Counted from the first letter of the stretch, positions 22,333 to 32,896 are shown. The stretch is DNA of 64,000 bases from Tridacna crocea (GCA_943736015.1 OX031071.1:11814119-11878118); one strand, 5' to 3'. Translations and numbers: made by a program. The notes: generated by a model from the letters alone, not told the origin.

Positions 22333-22562
22333 CTAACCCTTTCTCAAATGGCAAATTTTGGACCAGACCAAATTGAAAGCATTTTGCAGATGACAAATTA
22401 ACAGTTGCTAATAAGATTGATTTTTCTATATGATAGGGTAGAAAACATTGTGGGAAAAGGAGAAAATGCTGGTAACCAGCATTTTCTCCTTTTCCCACAA
22501 TGTTTTCAAAATGCTTCTATTCCTGACCGGTAAAAAGCAGGGATTGTTTGGGAAAGGGTTAA
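22333..22562 (+). mobile_element. MITE A, full length
   Basis: CTAACCCTTTCTCAAA...GGGAAAGGGTTAA; perfect 66-bp hairpin; the right TTAA is shared. Confidence 0.88.
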
Positions 22563-22786
22563 CTTTTTCTCAAACAATCCCTGGTTTTTATGATCCAGAG
22601 GAAGAATCCTTCTGAAAACATGGTGGGAAAGGAGAAAATGCTGGTAACCGGCATATTCTCCTTTTTCAACAATGTTTTCTACTCTTCTGAAGTCAAGTTT
22701 CAGTGTTTGAGTAACATGTATTTTGTCATCTGCAAATGCTTTCGATTCAGACAAGCCTGAAATTTTGTTGTTTGGTAATGAGTTGA
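22559..22786 (-). mobile_element. MITE A, full length
   Basis: TTAACTTTTTCTCAAAC...GGTAATGAGTTGA. Confidence 0.82.
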
Positions 22787-23787
22787 TGCTTGGAGAGTAA
22801 TGTAATGCTTAAAACCTGGGTCCCAAGGATGGAAATATCCATGAACAGAAATAAAACATCGCTTGTTGGAACAGTAGTGTTTTGCTTTGCTTGGAACTTT
22901 TTACATACATCACAATTTTGCCACGATTCAACGCATATTGCTGACCCTTTTGGAACTTATTACCTGTGAAAAAGTAGTGGATTCTTTTCTCTCTGCAGTA
23001 AGATCAAGCACATGCTTGTTTTGATATGATGATACTAACTGGCTGACGTTTTTGTTGACGTTTTGAAATATATTTCTAGCTAGGCTGTGACTGTGCTGTT
23101 GTCGCATAATAACATTTACATTTTGAAATTTCTCTGTCACTGTGGAAGATACCTACTTCAACTTCAATCTAGTTGTTACCTACTGAAAGCAGGTACCAGA
23201 GGCATGTAAAATGTCAAAGAATATTTGACTTAGGTAGGCCCCTTTTTTGACAAAATTTTCTCAGAAAGTCAATCAAGTGCAGCCTAGCACTGGCATCTGC
23301 ATGCAATACTTGTTATCTAATGAAAATCAATGTTTTTTTTTAATGAAAATTCCATGAAGTTTTAGATCAGCATGCCGGCATGAAAATAATATAGTGGCAA
23401 AACCATTTAACAATTCAATGACATAGCACAAATTGCAGTCTATAAAAAAACCCAAAGTTCTGTGGCAACTATTCTAGATTGCATTCATGGTCTTGTTTTA
23501 GACTTAGAAAGTAATACCATTCATGACTGCAAAACTATTTTGTTTTGTCAGTCTTAAATTGGATTTAGAAAACTCATGAGAGCTAGACTTATGATGCAAT
23601 TTAGAGTGGTTGGTGCATAGCTGCCATCCCCCATAGTGCCCACTTAAAGTTTGCAAAGGCACTAGAGTTTTGCCTACAGCATGCTGTGTTGAATCAATCA
23701 ATGGCTGGCAAAATTGTGAGAATGACTGGCTACTTTGCTATGTAGGTAATATATCTAACCGGAGCTTTGTCTGTCCTCTGTATTTAG
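22787..23787. other. No recognised feature
   Basis: Intron before exon 6. A GGCCCCTTTTTTGACA stretch near 23236 may be a worn repeat E; nothing else is seen. Confidence 0.45.
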
Positions 23788-23968
23788 TGTATAGATGATA
23801 CGGGCGTGTGTCATTGTGGGCCCCCTCGTGCAGGGATGCCCGTTCTTCGACGCTCACTAACAAATGATGAATTACAACGTCGACTGCAGGTGGCGCTCAA
23901 TGAAGGGACGTCAAACATTGCTCAGACTCTAGTTGGCTTCAATGTTAGAACAGGATATACGCACGCTG
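23788..23968 (+). CDS. Exon 6 (181 nt)
   Basis: Acceptor tgtatttag and donor CTG|gtatgt frame 60 codons plus one base. The peptide starts CIDDTGVCHCGPPRAGMP, passes through LTNDELQRRLQVALNEG and ends TGYTHA. The C-x6-C-x-C spacing at its start could bind metal or be chance. Base composition here is less AT-rich than the introns, as expected for coding DNA. It ends in phase 1 (G), which the 14-base exon at 24979 completes. Confidence 0.85.
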
Positions 23969-24159
23969 GTATGTAAGATGTAGTTGTGGTGCTAAGTAAA
24001 TGACGATATAATGTCTAATTATGAACCATTTCTGACTTAATTGCAATTAAAGTTTTCCTATAACATACAGAAAATTTACCGACTGCAAAAAACTCATCAA
24101 CCATGTTGGCCTACATGGACTGTACAAGCTGACATAGGTTAGTGCTTTGCGCAGATATA

Positions 24160-24225
24160 TTAACTCTTTACCAAATGACAAAATTTAAAACTGCTCTAAA
24201 TTGCAAAATGCATACCCATAACATA
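24160..24225 (+). mobile_element. MITE A fragment
   Basis: TTAACTCTTTACCAAATGAC and part of the long arm only. Confidence 0.5.
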
Positions 24226-24339
24226 GTATTTCCCTGATCCTAAGTTTTCTTATTTTGAGGAAATGGTTCACAATAAGACAGCCGTTGTAGATGTTAGTTC
24301 ATAGACAGTAGCAGAAAAATGACAGATTCTGATCCAACA

Positions 24340-24540
24340 TCTGTAATGCTTCCCCTGGTGCAGATTTTTTGGTGGAATTTTTAGCTAAGCTGCAATCATT
24401 GTCATAGACCTGTTGTCTCATTGTGAGAAAAATTCAACATTTTCTGTTATCACTCTTTATACTGAAGATAATTACTTCAAACTTTGACTGTATACCATCA
24501 AAAGTCAGATACGGTGTACATACAGTATAAGGGTTAATAT
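24340..24540. repeat. Dispersed repeat E
   Basis: TTTTTAGCTAAGCTGCAATC and ACTGAAGATAATTACTTCAA stretches shared with 12531 and 39330. Confidence 0.5.
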
Positions 24541-24618
24541 TATCAGTGATGAAGCATCCAAAGCCAAACACTGAACATCAGTACCCACATGTGTGCTCTT
24601 GTGTCAGTTTTGTATCTC

Positions 24619-24847
24619 TTAACCCTTTACTCCACAGATACTCATTTCTACGCATTGCTTGTAGGAGCATTTCGAAAACATTGTGGCAAAAGGTGAAATT
24701 GCTCGTGACGAGCAATTTCACCTTTTGCCACAATGTTTTCTATGCTATCAAAAAGTATCATATACACATAAGAAACAGCTTCATCCTTGCTGTTATTTAG
24801 GGTCAATTAGAGATACCATAGAAATGCCTTATGGGGTAAAGGGTTAA
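24619..24847 (-). mobile_element. MITE C, full length
   Basis: TTAACCCTTTACTCCACAG...GGGGTAAAGGGTTAA with a perfect hairpin core GAAATTGCTCGTGACGAGCA. The cleanest C copy, 132 bases before the micro-exon. Confidence 0.92.
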
Positions 24848-24978
24848 ATTATGGACAATGTATTTGAAAAGAGCAAGATAATATCTTTACTCTTGGAAAT
24901 TTTAGTGGACTATGTACTGGGGGAAGCGCTGTGATTTTGAGTCAGAAACTGTTGTTCTAATCCCTTTGTTTATTGTAG

Positions 24979-24992
24979 GATATTACAAAGAT
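24979..24992 (+). CDS. Exon 7, 14-nt micro-exon
   Basis: Acceptor tattgtag and donor GAT|gtaagt enclose only 14 bases. With the G left over from exon 6 they read Gly-Tyr-Tyr-Lys-Asp and restore phase 0 for exon 8. Skipping it would put a stop codon at the first codons of exon 8, so inclusion is required for the long frame. The very good donor (GTAAGT) and exact frame repair support it. Confidence 0.75.
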
Positions 24993-25070
24993 GTAAGTGT
25001 ACTTGTAAACAGATAATAGTCTTATGTCACACATGCATGTTTATCTATTATTTTATAATAATACCACCAG

Positions 25071-25332
25071 TCTGATGAAGATGACGAAGACCCTGAATGT
25101 TGGATGGAGAATTGTAGATATCGAGGTATAATTTCCGTTCAGTCGTGCGCCACACCTCAACCACTGGAGCCCCTGGATTTACCAAAATCGGTTTCTCCAT
25201 CAGTTCGAAATGAACTTCCTGCTCGACCTTTACCAAGGTCATATGCTGAAAGTATGAAAATGCCAACAATAATGGAGACGCTAGCCAAACTGAAGCCTCG
25301 CTCATACCATTCTGTAACCCTGGGTAACGCCT
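25071..25332 (+). CDS. Exon 8 (262 nt), longest exon
   Basis: Acceptor ataccaccag and donor CCT|gtaagt frame 87 codons plus one base. It opens with an acidic run (SDEDDEDPECWMENCRYRG), then a Pro-rich stretch (ATPQPLEPLDLPKSVSP), then MPTIMETLAKLKPRSYHS. The acidic cluster and repeated SP/TP sites again suggest a disordered regulatory segment. The reverse strand is also open for 152 codons over this place, but lacks splice logic and is read as a shadow. Confidence 0.85.
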
Positions 25333-25387
25333 GTAAGTGATAAAATTATATGTAGGTTCTTTGTCAAGCATCAGAGCACTAACAGCA

Positions 25388-25520
25388 GAGCAGAAATTTG
25401 ATTGGTCAAGCCTATATAAGAGCTTTGAGGGGCGGAGCTTGTGTCTCAGTTGATAGGGCAGTTTGTTTGTCCATGTTGTGTTGTCGATCCACCTTCCTCT
25501 TGTCATATTTTCACAGTGTT
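25388..25520 (+). mobile_element. Possible tRNA-derived SINE head
   Basis: GTCTCAGTTGATAGGG resembles an A box and TGTCGATCCACC a B box about 35 bases on; GGGGCGGAGCTTGTG precedes and is echoed at 48495. Worn, so low certainty. Confidence 0.35.
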
Positions 25521-25615
25521 CAATTTACTGGATTTTCAAGCAGATTTACAGCCAACCATTTTGAACCAATAGTTTATCACCATAAATTTCAGTATACATT
25601 ATTTTCTTTCATACA

Positions 25616-25844
25616 TTAACCCTTTACCACACAATCCGGAGTTTTAATGACCCTAAAGAAGAAAGCTTTTGAAAACATCGTTGGAAAAGAAGAAAATGCT
25701 GGTAACCAGCATTTTCTCCTTTTCCCACAATGTTTTCTATCCTTTACAAAACAAATTTCAAATGTTCAGTCACTTTTATTTTGTGGTCTGCAAATGCTTT
25801 CAATTTGGAGAAGCCTAAAATTTTGTCATTTGGTAATGAGTTAA
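25616..25844 (-). mobile_element. MITE A, full length
   Basis: TTAACCCTTTACCACAC...GGTAATGAGTTAA; perfect core. A 35-bp remnant of another right end follows. Confidence 0.87.
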
Positions 25845-25894
25845 GGGTCTGTACAACTTGGGATTGTTTGGCACAGAATTAAGCAGTGATTTTT

Positions 25895-26820
25895 AGTTCC
25901 ACTGGCTGAAGGCCAGAAGGCTCATGTCATGGCCTGGTGCCCTTCATGCGTCTGTCGGTCCATGCATGTGTTCGTCCTTCCGTCCGTGTGTTAACTTTCA
26001 TTTCAAACATCTTCTTCTCTGAAACTACCAATCCAATTTTGATGAAACTTCACAGATATTACCCTGTCATGATCTTCTTTTGAATTCCATGAAGAAATGG
26101 GATTCCTTCAAAAACTCTGGTTGCCATGGCAACAAAGCTAAAAAATATTGAAAATCTTCTTGTCTGAACCATATAAGACCTAGGGCTGCCAATCTACCAA
26201 GAGTGCCCAAATTATAGCCTTGGGGTCAAATTTGGCCTGGCCATGGGTGTCACAAGTTTTACATGGACTCATATTTGGAAAACTTTAAAAATTGTCTAGT
26301 ACCAAGCCATAAGGCCTAGGACTACCAAATTTTGCATGTAGCTTTATCTAGTGGACCTCTACCAGGAAGGCCTAAATTATAGCCTTGGGGTGCAGTTTGT
26401 TCCCGCACCAGGGGGCACAAGTTTTACATTGGATTTTGTGGTGAAAACTTTATAAGTCATCTTGTTACTAACCGTAATAAAGACTAGGGCTACTAAATTT
26501 AGCCCTGTCTCATGAGTTTCATGTTTTACAGGGCCTTTTATTGAGAAAACTTAGAAAATCTAATTGTTTATAACCACACATTCTAGGCCTGATTATTTGG
26601 TATGGGGCTTTATCTTGTTGACCTCCAATAGGATTCAAGTAATTAGAGTTTTGTGGTCAAAATTAGCTATGCCCTGGGATCATAACTTTCTTGTAGGATT
26701 TTATAGAAAAACTTATGTATGTCTTCAAGTTAGAAACCAAGTGGCCAAATATTGTTTAGCTTGTAGTGTTTTTACATATTAGCCAGTGGAGCGATACAGA
26801 GCTTTCATGGCCCCTTTGTT
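25895..26820. mobile_element. Bivalve CCACTGGCTGAAGGCC repeat element
   Basis: Opens TTAGTTCCACTGGCTG and closes AGCCAGTGGAGCGATACAG then CATGGCCCC, so the ends are inverted (CCACTGGCT/AGCCAGTGG). Inside are CTTCCGTCCGTGTG and AACTCTGGTTGCCATGGCAAC, the latter also in the element at 5088. Non-coding. Confidence 0.65.
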
Positions 26821-26827
26821 GTTATTG

Positions 26828-26926
26828 TCAGTATGCTGGTGACTAGCATTTTCTCCTTTTCTCACAGTGTTCTCAAAAGCCTTCTTCAAATATGCTAATA
26901 CTTGGAATTATTTGGTAAAAGGATCA
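26828..26926 (+). mobile_element. MITE A fragment
   Basis: Right half of the hairpin and short arm only. Confidence 0.55.
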
Positions 26927-27840
26927 CAAAATTACCAAATTTACCTGTTTTTTTGGCACATACCATGTGTCGAATGATATAAGTATCCCTTATTTATAGC
27001 ACTTGCTGTCATCCAGATGTCTGTGACAAGCCCTGCCGTGTACAAGCACATGCTTCGTAACATTCTGTGTTAGTCTTTGTTTTATATGCATATGCTTCAT
27101 GAAAATATTCATTTTAAGCAAGTCTTCATTTTTCATGCATATATTTACACATATGAACATTCAATGTTCTACATTAGTCCCTAATATACATACACCTGCC
27201 ATATTTCAAAAGTTTGAAAATGGGACCAGTTTTCACAAAAAGGCACTTTTTACAAGCACCGTCTATGCTTGCAACGAGTCACCGAATTAAAGGTACATGC
27301 TTTGTACTAAATATACATAAATATGTTGGTAGTTCATAAGCACCATTTCTGTATGTTGTAATGAATTCCCATTGTACCAAAATCTGCTGTGTATTAGTCG
27401 AATAAATTGACATAAAATAAATGACCTCTCTTTCCATACATTACATGCTTGAATTATTGTCCAAAATTAACTTCGGCTCAAATCGCCTGAATGCGGAACT
27501 ATGTGCACGTTTTTCAACTCTTTAGGCAGCTGATAGATTTATAGTGTCTTCAAAGAATACTTGAAATACCTGAAAAAAACATCATTTTGTTGGTTTAAAT
27601 TTGTAATACATGGCAGGTGACTTAGATCTAAAATGCACTCTCTGTGCAGCCTGACCTTAATCTGTGCCATTTGTAAAAGCTTCTTATTTTGACTTAGGCG
27701 CAGTATGGGTCAAACCCAACATTTACCATTAACAGAATTTCTGTGCTGTCTGATTATACCCAATGATATAAATGTTCACTATTTAATCATTCTTTGCATA
27801 AAGGTCAACTTCAGGTCAATTTATTCTGAGTAATACTTAT
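26927..27840. other. No recognised feature
   Basis: AT-rich intron DNA. Confidence 0.45.
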
Positions 27841-28095
27841 TGAATCATGCTCTGGCAAAAAGGGGGTTTTTGATCTCCATGATACACCAATACCAAGCAA
27901 GACATCACAGTTTACGGATTCATAAAGCCTTCACTAACAACCAGTTGAAGCCTGAAGTGCACATGCAGCCAATTTACCAAAAGCAAAAAGGATTTAATAA
28001 TGTCAGACTGCGCGTAATGCGCAGGCTGACATTATTAAAAACTTTTTGCAGATCCTTTAAGTCCCCCTTTTTTCACAGAACATAAGCTCGAATGT
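27841..28095. mobile_element. Hairpin MITE G-like
   Basis: GCTCTGGCAAAAAGGGGG at left and CCCCCTTTTTTCACAGAAC at right are inverted; the centre TAATAATGTCAG...CTGACATTATTA with GACTGCGCGTAATGCGCAGG is a strong hairpin. Ends 24 bases before exon 9. Confidence 0.75.
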
Positions 28096-28119
28096 TCTAA
28101 GCGAGTCCCCATTTTACAG

Positions 28120-28152
28120 GTACCTACTATGTTCCCAATGTTCGTGTTCCCC
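28120..28152 (+). CDS. Exon 9 (33 nt)
   Basis: Acceptor attttacag and donor CCC|gtaagt. With the T left over from exon 8 it reads Cys-Thr-Tyr-Tyr-Val-Pro-Asn-Val-Arg-Val-Pro and leaves one C. Small, but the splice sites are strong and the phase fits on both sides. Confidence 0.7.
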
Positions 28153-28422
28153 GTAAGTAAGATGTTCTGTGATTGCAAATAATGCAACTATCTGTATCAT
28201 AGTTTAGTGATCTCTGTAACACATAGGATATAGTGAAACTTTGTGTGTTCTAGTGATTTAGACTTCTACTTGGTTAGGCCAACTTCAGATACATGTCAGT
28301 AGTAAAGATCAGGGTCAGATTGCATGGAACATTCAGTCCGATCTTGATTTCACAATCTGCATAGTTTTTTGTAAAGATTTTGTCTTTGAAACCAAAGTAA
28401 TTTCAAGAAGTTCTCAACCCTG

Positions 28423-28638
28423 TTACCCTTTACCATACGATCCCTAGTTGTTATGAACCTATGATAGGAAGCCTTTTGATAACATTGCGGGAGAAGGACG
28501 AAATACTTTTCTCCTTTTCCCACAATGTTTTCTACTCTTCTAAAGTCAAGTTTTAATTTTTGAGTCGTCTTTATTTTGTTATCTGCAAGTGCTGTCATTT
28601 TGAACAAGTCTGAAATTCTGTTGATTGGTAAAGGGTAA
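28423..28638 (-). mobile_element. MITE A, full length, hairpin shortened
   Basis: TTACCCTTTACCATAC...GGTAAAGGGTAA; the loop segment with CTGG is lost. Confidence 0.75.
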
Positions 28639-28882
28639 ATGCAAAATCCAGTTTTTAATGACCTAAATACAAAAGAAAGCTCTTGAAAACATTGTGCAAA
28701 GAGGAGAAAATGCTGGTTACTAGTATTTTCTCCTTTTTTCCACAATGTTTTCTTTTCTTCAGAAGTAAATTTCAGTTTTCAGTTACCAGCATTTTCTCCT
28801 TTTCCCCACAATTGTTTTCTTTCCGTCAAAGGCAGATTTCAGTTTTTGAGTCTGGTTTTGTTAATTTCCAGCAAATGCTTAA
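28638..28882 (-). mobile_element. MITE A with repeated hairpin arm
   Basis: After the hairpin, the stretch CAGTTACCAGCATTTTCTCC with its CACAAT tail occurs a second time; the right end is lost where the C copy begins. Confidence 0.65.
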
Positions 28883-29107
28883 CCCTTTTCACTATAGAAC
28901 ATTTGTAAGGTATCTCTAACAGACCCTAAATAACAGCAAGGATGAAGCCATTTCCTATGTGTATATGACACCTTTTGATAGAGTAGAAAACATTGTGGCA
29001 AAAAGTGAAATTGCTCGTCGCGAGCAATTTCACTTTTTGCCACAATGTTTTTCATAGGCTCCTACTAGCAATGCGTAGAAATGAGTATCTATGGAGTAAA
29101 GGGTTCA
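28879..29107 (+). mobile_element. MITE C, full length
   Basis: TTAACCCTTTTCACTA...GGAGTAAAGGGTTCA; core GCTCGTCGCGAGC. Confidence 0.82.
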
Positions 29108-29218
29108 TGTAGACTGGTCTGAAACTTTGTAAATTGGTAAGATATTACGGAATAAGAGCGTCCATACTTACTGAATAGTCTCTGTGTGTTTTGATAGCTT
29201 TAGAAATAGCAATAGGTA

Positions 29219-29449
29219 CTAAACCCTTTACCAGACAATCCTGACTTTTAACACCCATGTGACAGAAGCCTTTTGAAAACATTGTAGGAAAAGGAGAAAA
29301 TGCTGGTAACCAGCATTTTCTCCTTTTCCCACAATGTTTTCCATCCTTCCTTAAACAAATTCCAATTCTTTAGTCCCATTAATTTTGTCGTCTGCAAATG
29401 CTTTCAATTTGGACCAGTCTAGAATTTTTTTCGTTCGGTAAAGAGTTAT
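29219..29449 (-). mobile_element. MITE A, full length
   Basis: CTAAACCCTTTACC...GGTAAAGAGTTAT; clean hairpin. Confidence 0.82.
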
Positions 29450-29642
29450 TGCTTTAATGCTCAGTCATATTGCCATCCACTTTTCTCTTCCTGTCGCCTA
29501 TTTCAAATTCGGCAAATCTCGGATGAGCCGTTGATCAAATCCCTCGACTGTTATTTCGATGCGTGATATGCACCTGCACGCTACATTTCTTTGCCAGAAG
29601 TGCAATATGTTGCCCTGCTTAAAATTGGGACACTCTACTTGA

Positions 29643-29785
29643 CCTGTTACCAAAAAACAATCCCTGGTTTTCACAGCCCTGAGGAAGAAGCATATTGAAA
29701 ACATTGTGGGTAAAGAAGAAAATGCTGGTAACCAGCATTTTCTCCTTCTCCCATAATGTTTTCTTCTCTTCTGAAGTCAAATTTA
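29643..29785 (-). mobile_element. MITE A, long arm truncated
   Basis: TGTTACCAAAAAACAATCCC end and hairpin present; the right side stops after TGAAGTCAAATTTAC. Confidence 0.65.
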
Positions 29786-29952
29786 CTCACAATGTACCTA
29801 TATATATATGAAGTCATGCATGTGCAATTTTCATGACACTGCTGTGATTTGTTGTTGAATTATCTCCCCTTGAACTTTTTTTAACTTTTACTTTTGTACT
29901 AAACCATTCTGCATTCTGTGACAAAGATCTGTTTTTGTGACAAGGAACAAAA

Positions 29953-29968
29953 GGGGGGGGGGGGGGGG
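29953..29968 (+). repeat. Run of 16 G
   Basis: Pure G homopolymer followed by CGG; could form G-rich structures and is prone to length error in sequencing. Confidence 0.9.
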
Positions 29969-30063
29969 CGGTAATCAAGTTTACTGATAGCTCTAGTTTT
30001 TTCATCCTGAACTATCATTCATCTGTTATTACTAAAATGTAATGTTTTCTATATTTTTTACAG

Positions 30064-30072
30064 TACATACAG
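30064..30072 (+). CDS. Possible 9-nt micro-exon
   Basis: Nine bases (TACATACAG) lie between a good acceptor (attttttacag) and a weak donor (gtataa). The length keeps phase 1 between exons 9 and 10 and would add Leu-His-Thr. Such short matches arise easily by chance, so this is only a candidate. Confidence 0.2.
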
Positions 30073-30146
30073 GTATAAAAAAATTTATATTAGATAATGA
30101 TGTTCATGATTATGTTTAATGTGAAATAGGTAGACTCGCTTCACTT

Positions 30147-30373
30147 TTAACACCTTACCAAACAAACCCTGGTTTTTACCACGCTGGGAAAAAGGCTTTG
30201 AAAACACTGCAGGAAAAGGAGAAAATGCTGGTAACCAGCATTTTCTCCTTTTCTCACGGTGTTTTCTACCCTTTCATAGACAAAAATTATCATTTACATT
30301 ACATTTGATTTGTCGTCTGCAAACACACTCAGTTTGGTCCAGTCCAAAATATTGTTGTTTGGGAAAGGGTTAA
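30147..30373 (-). mobile_element. MITE A, full length
   Basis: TTAACACCTTACCAAAC...GGGAAAGGGTTAA; the right TTAA is shared with the next copy, which also starts TTAACACCTTAC. Confidence 0.85.
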
Positions 30374-30607
30374 CACCTTACTGAATGAAAAAGTTTTGGC
30401 CTCAATGAAACTGAAAGCTTCTGCAGATGACAACTAAATTGCTGTTCAAATAATGATTTCTGTCTTTGATAGGGTAGAAAACATTGTGTGAAAAGGAGAA
30501 AATGCTGGTTACCAGCATTTTCTCCATTTCACACAATATTTTTAAAAGCTTTCTTCTACAAGGTTGTTTAAACTCAGAATTTTGAGAATTTTGTGGGGGA
30601 GGGTTAG
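30370..30607 (+). mobile_element. MITE A, full length
   Basis: TTAACACCTTACTGAAT...GGGGAGGGTTAG; the short arm has a small direct repeat (CAGAATTTTGAGAATTTTG). Confidence 0.78.
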
Positions 30608-30725
30608 CCCTTTCCCATATTTTAATACCTCTTAGGAAGGAAAGCTTTTGAAAACATGGAAAAGAATGGTGGTAACCAGAATATGTTCCTTTTCTCACAA
30701 TGTTTAATATGTTTTAAAGGAAAAA
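30604..30725 (-). mobile_element. MITE A, degenerate
   Basis: TTAGCCCTTTCCC end; hairpin damaged and the long arm lost. Confidence 0.5.
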
Positions 30726-30734
30726 TCCCATCAC

Positions 30735-30960
30735 TTAACCCTTTCCGAAACAAGCCCTAGTTTTTACTTGTCTGCAGTAAAAGTCTTTTGAAAACACTTT
30801 GGGAAAAAGAGAAATTGCTCGTTACGAGCAATTTCTCCTTTTCCCACAGTGTTTTCTACCCTTTTTGAGAACTTTCTGCCATTTTTTCATAATCTAAAAT
30901 TGTCGTCTGCAAACTCTTGGTTTGGAAGAGTCCAAAATTTGTCGTTTGGGAAAGGGTTAA
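30735..30960 (-). mobile_element. MITE B, full length
   Basis: TTAACCCTTTCCGAAAC...GGGAAAGGGTTAA; core GAAATTGCTCGTTACGAGCA. Confidence 0.88.
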
Positions 30961-31032
30961 ACAATAGCATATACCTCATCTGCAAATGGTTCCATCGCAA
31001 ACTAATGTAAATTTTTTGTTGTCTAGAATAGG

Positions 31033-31262
31033 TTTAACTCTTTACCAAACCACAAAATTTTAGACTGGTCCAAATTGAAAGCACTTGCAGACGACAAAAT
31101 AAACCTGACTCAGAAACTTTAATTTGTTTTCAGCAGCGTAGAATAAATTGTGGAAAAAGGGGAAAATGCTGGTTACTAGCATTTTCTCCTTTTCCCACAA
31201 TGCTTTCAGAAGGCTACTATCTCTGTGTCATGAAAAATATTGATTATGTGGTAAAGGGTTAA
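31033..31262 (+). mobile_element. MITE A, full length
   Basis: TTAACTCTTTACCAAAC...GGTAAAGGGTTAA. Confidence 0.85.
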
Positions 31263-31320
31263 TATAAAATACATGTAGATTGACTCGCTTGAAACTTTAA
31301 CAAACCATAAAAATTTATAC

Positions 31321-31548
31321 TTAACCCATTACCACACAATCCCTACTTTTGACGACCCTGAAAAAGAAGCCTTTAGAAAACATTGTTGGGAAAGGAGAAG
31401 ATGCTGGTAACCAGCATTTTCTCCTTTTCCCACAAAGTTTTCTACCCTTTACAAAACAAATTTCAAATTTTCAGTCACTTTTTTTTGTCGTCTGCAAATA
31501 CTTTTGATTTGGATAAGCCTAAAATATTGTCGTTTGGTATTGAGTTAA
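31321..31548 (-). mobile_element. MITE A, full length
   Basis: TTAACCCATTACCAC...TTGAGTTAA; abuts the outer copy of the next nest. Confidence 0.86.
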
Positions 31549-31900
31549 CCAAATTGAAAGCATTGGGAGTCAAGTTTTTATCTGTCTTTGTTAACCCTTT
31601 ACTCCACAGATACTCATTTCTACGCATTGCTTGTAGGAGCATTTGGAAAACATTGCGGCTAAAGGTGAAATTGCTCGTGACGAGCAATTTCACCTTTAGC
31701 CACAATGTTTTCTATGCTACCAAAAGGTGTGATATACACATAAGAAAAGGCTTCATCCTTGCTGTTATTTAGGGTCAATTAGAGATACCATAGAAATGCC
31801 TTATGGGGTAAAGGGTTAAGGCAGAAAACATTGTTGGAAAGTAAAAAATGGTGATTATCAGCATTTTCTTCTTTTCCCAAAATGTTTTCAAAAGTATTCT
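31545..31900 (+). mobile_element. MITE A split by a MITE C (outer copy)
   Basis: The left part ends TTATCTGTCTTTG at 31590; the right part resumes at 31820 with GGCAGAAAACATTG and a hairpin to about 31900. The left end is truncated by the preceding copy. Confidence 0.8.
31591..31819 (-). mobile_element. MITE C, full length, nested
   Basis: TTAACCCTTTACTCC...GGGGTAAAGGGTTAA with core GCTCGTGACGAGC and the stem pair GCGGCTAAAGG/CCTTTAGCCAC. Confidence 0.9.
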
Positions 31901-32021
31901 AATGAGAGTGCTGTAAAGCGTAACCTTAATTTTTTAGCTTGTAGTGCTATTTTTATCTATTCACTTTAATTTAGGTTTTAAAGTTAATTTTGGCTATTAT
32001 TGTAGTTGCTTGGAAGAATTT

Positions 32022-32063
32022 TTGGTGCTGTTGAAAACATTTGTGAAAAGAAGAAAATGCTTG
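32022..32063 (+). mobile_element. MITE A scrap
   Basis: GAAAACATTTGTGAAAAG and AAAATGCTTG only. Confidence 0.35.
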
Positions 32064-32351
32064 AAGAACAAGACAAAGAACGTTCTTGAGAATGGTTGGT
32101 GAATACGAACTCAGATACTATTGCCTGCTTTAATCTTTCAGAGCAACCTATTGAATTGTTCAGATTAAGAGGCAGATCAATGTCTGTTCTGTCTAAAATA
32201 TATCATCGTAAGTTTGGAGTATTAATTTTCTGCTTTTCTTTCCATATTATACGATGTTTTTTTTCCCCCATCAAATACATTATCCCACCTGAAGAAAGAA
32301 TATGACCTTTTTTCAAACATCATTATAATACATGTATGTACCTACACATTT

Positions 32352-32449
32352 TTTGCTCACCTGGACGGAGCCCAGGAGGAGCTATAATGGTACAAACCCT
32401 GGTGTTGGCATAAGCATTAGCATCAGTTTGTGCTAGCATTGGGGTTGAA
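32352..32449 (+). repeat. Head of a bivalve GCTCACCTGG element
   Basis: TTGCTCACCTGGACGGAGCC then CAGGAGGAGCTA resembles the head of the elements at 5088 and 55914; cut off by MITE sequence. Confidence 0.45.
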
Positions 32450-32495
32450 CCTTTAGCCCTTTTCCAGGTTTTCACGACCCTTTGAAAGAATCGTT
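32450..32495 (-). mobile_element. MITE A scrap
   Basis: TTTAGCCCTTTTCCAGG with CACGACCCTTTGAAAGAA, a short-arm remnant before the next copy. Confidence 0.45.
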
Positions 32496-32718
32496 ATAAC
32501 CCTTTCCCAAACGACAAACTTTTGAACAAATTAAAAGCATTTACAGACGACAATTCAACTCTTGCTGAAAAGATGATTTCTGTCTATGATAGGGTAGAAA
32601 ACATTGTGGGAAAAGGAGAAAATGCTGGTTACCAGCATTTTCTCCTTTTCCTACAATGTTTTCAAAAGGCTACTATTCCAGACCCGTAAAAACCAGGGAT
32701 TGTTTGGGAAGGGGCTAA
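32496..32718 (+). mobile_element. MITE A, full length
   Basis: ATAACCCTTTCCCAAACGAC...GGGAAGGGGCTAA. Closely matches the copy at 35101 (GACAATTCAACTCTTGCTG). Confidence 0.83.
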
Positions 32719-32729
32719 AAACATACCGG

Positions 32730-32896
32730 TAATGGGAAAAGGAGAAGTTGATGATAACCAGCATTTTCTCCTTTTTCCCCACTATGTTTCAACCCTTCCC
32801 AAAATGAATTTCAATTTTTGAGTCTTATTTATTTTGTCATCTGCAAGTGCTTTCCGTTTGGACAAATCCAGAATTTTGTCATTTGCTACAGAGTTA
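32730..32896 (-). mobile_element. MITE A, short arm lost
   Basis: Starts in the hairpin (AATGGGAAAAGGAGAAG) and runs through the long arm to CAGAGTTAT. Confidence 0.65.

Noticed and set aside
25048-25506. 152-codon minus-strand frame
   Set aside because: It lies over exon 8, whose + strand reading has matching splice sites and phase; the reverse frame has neither.
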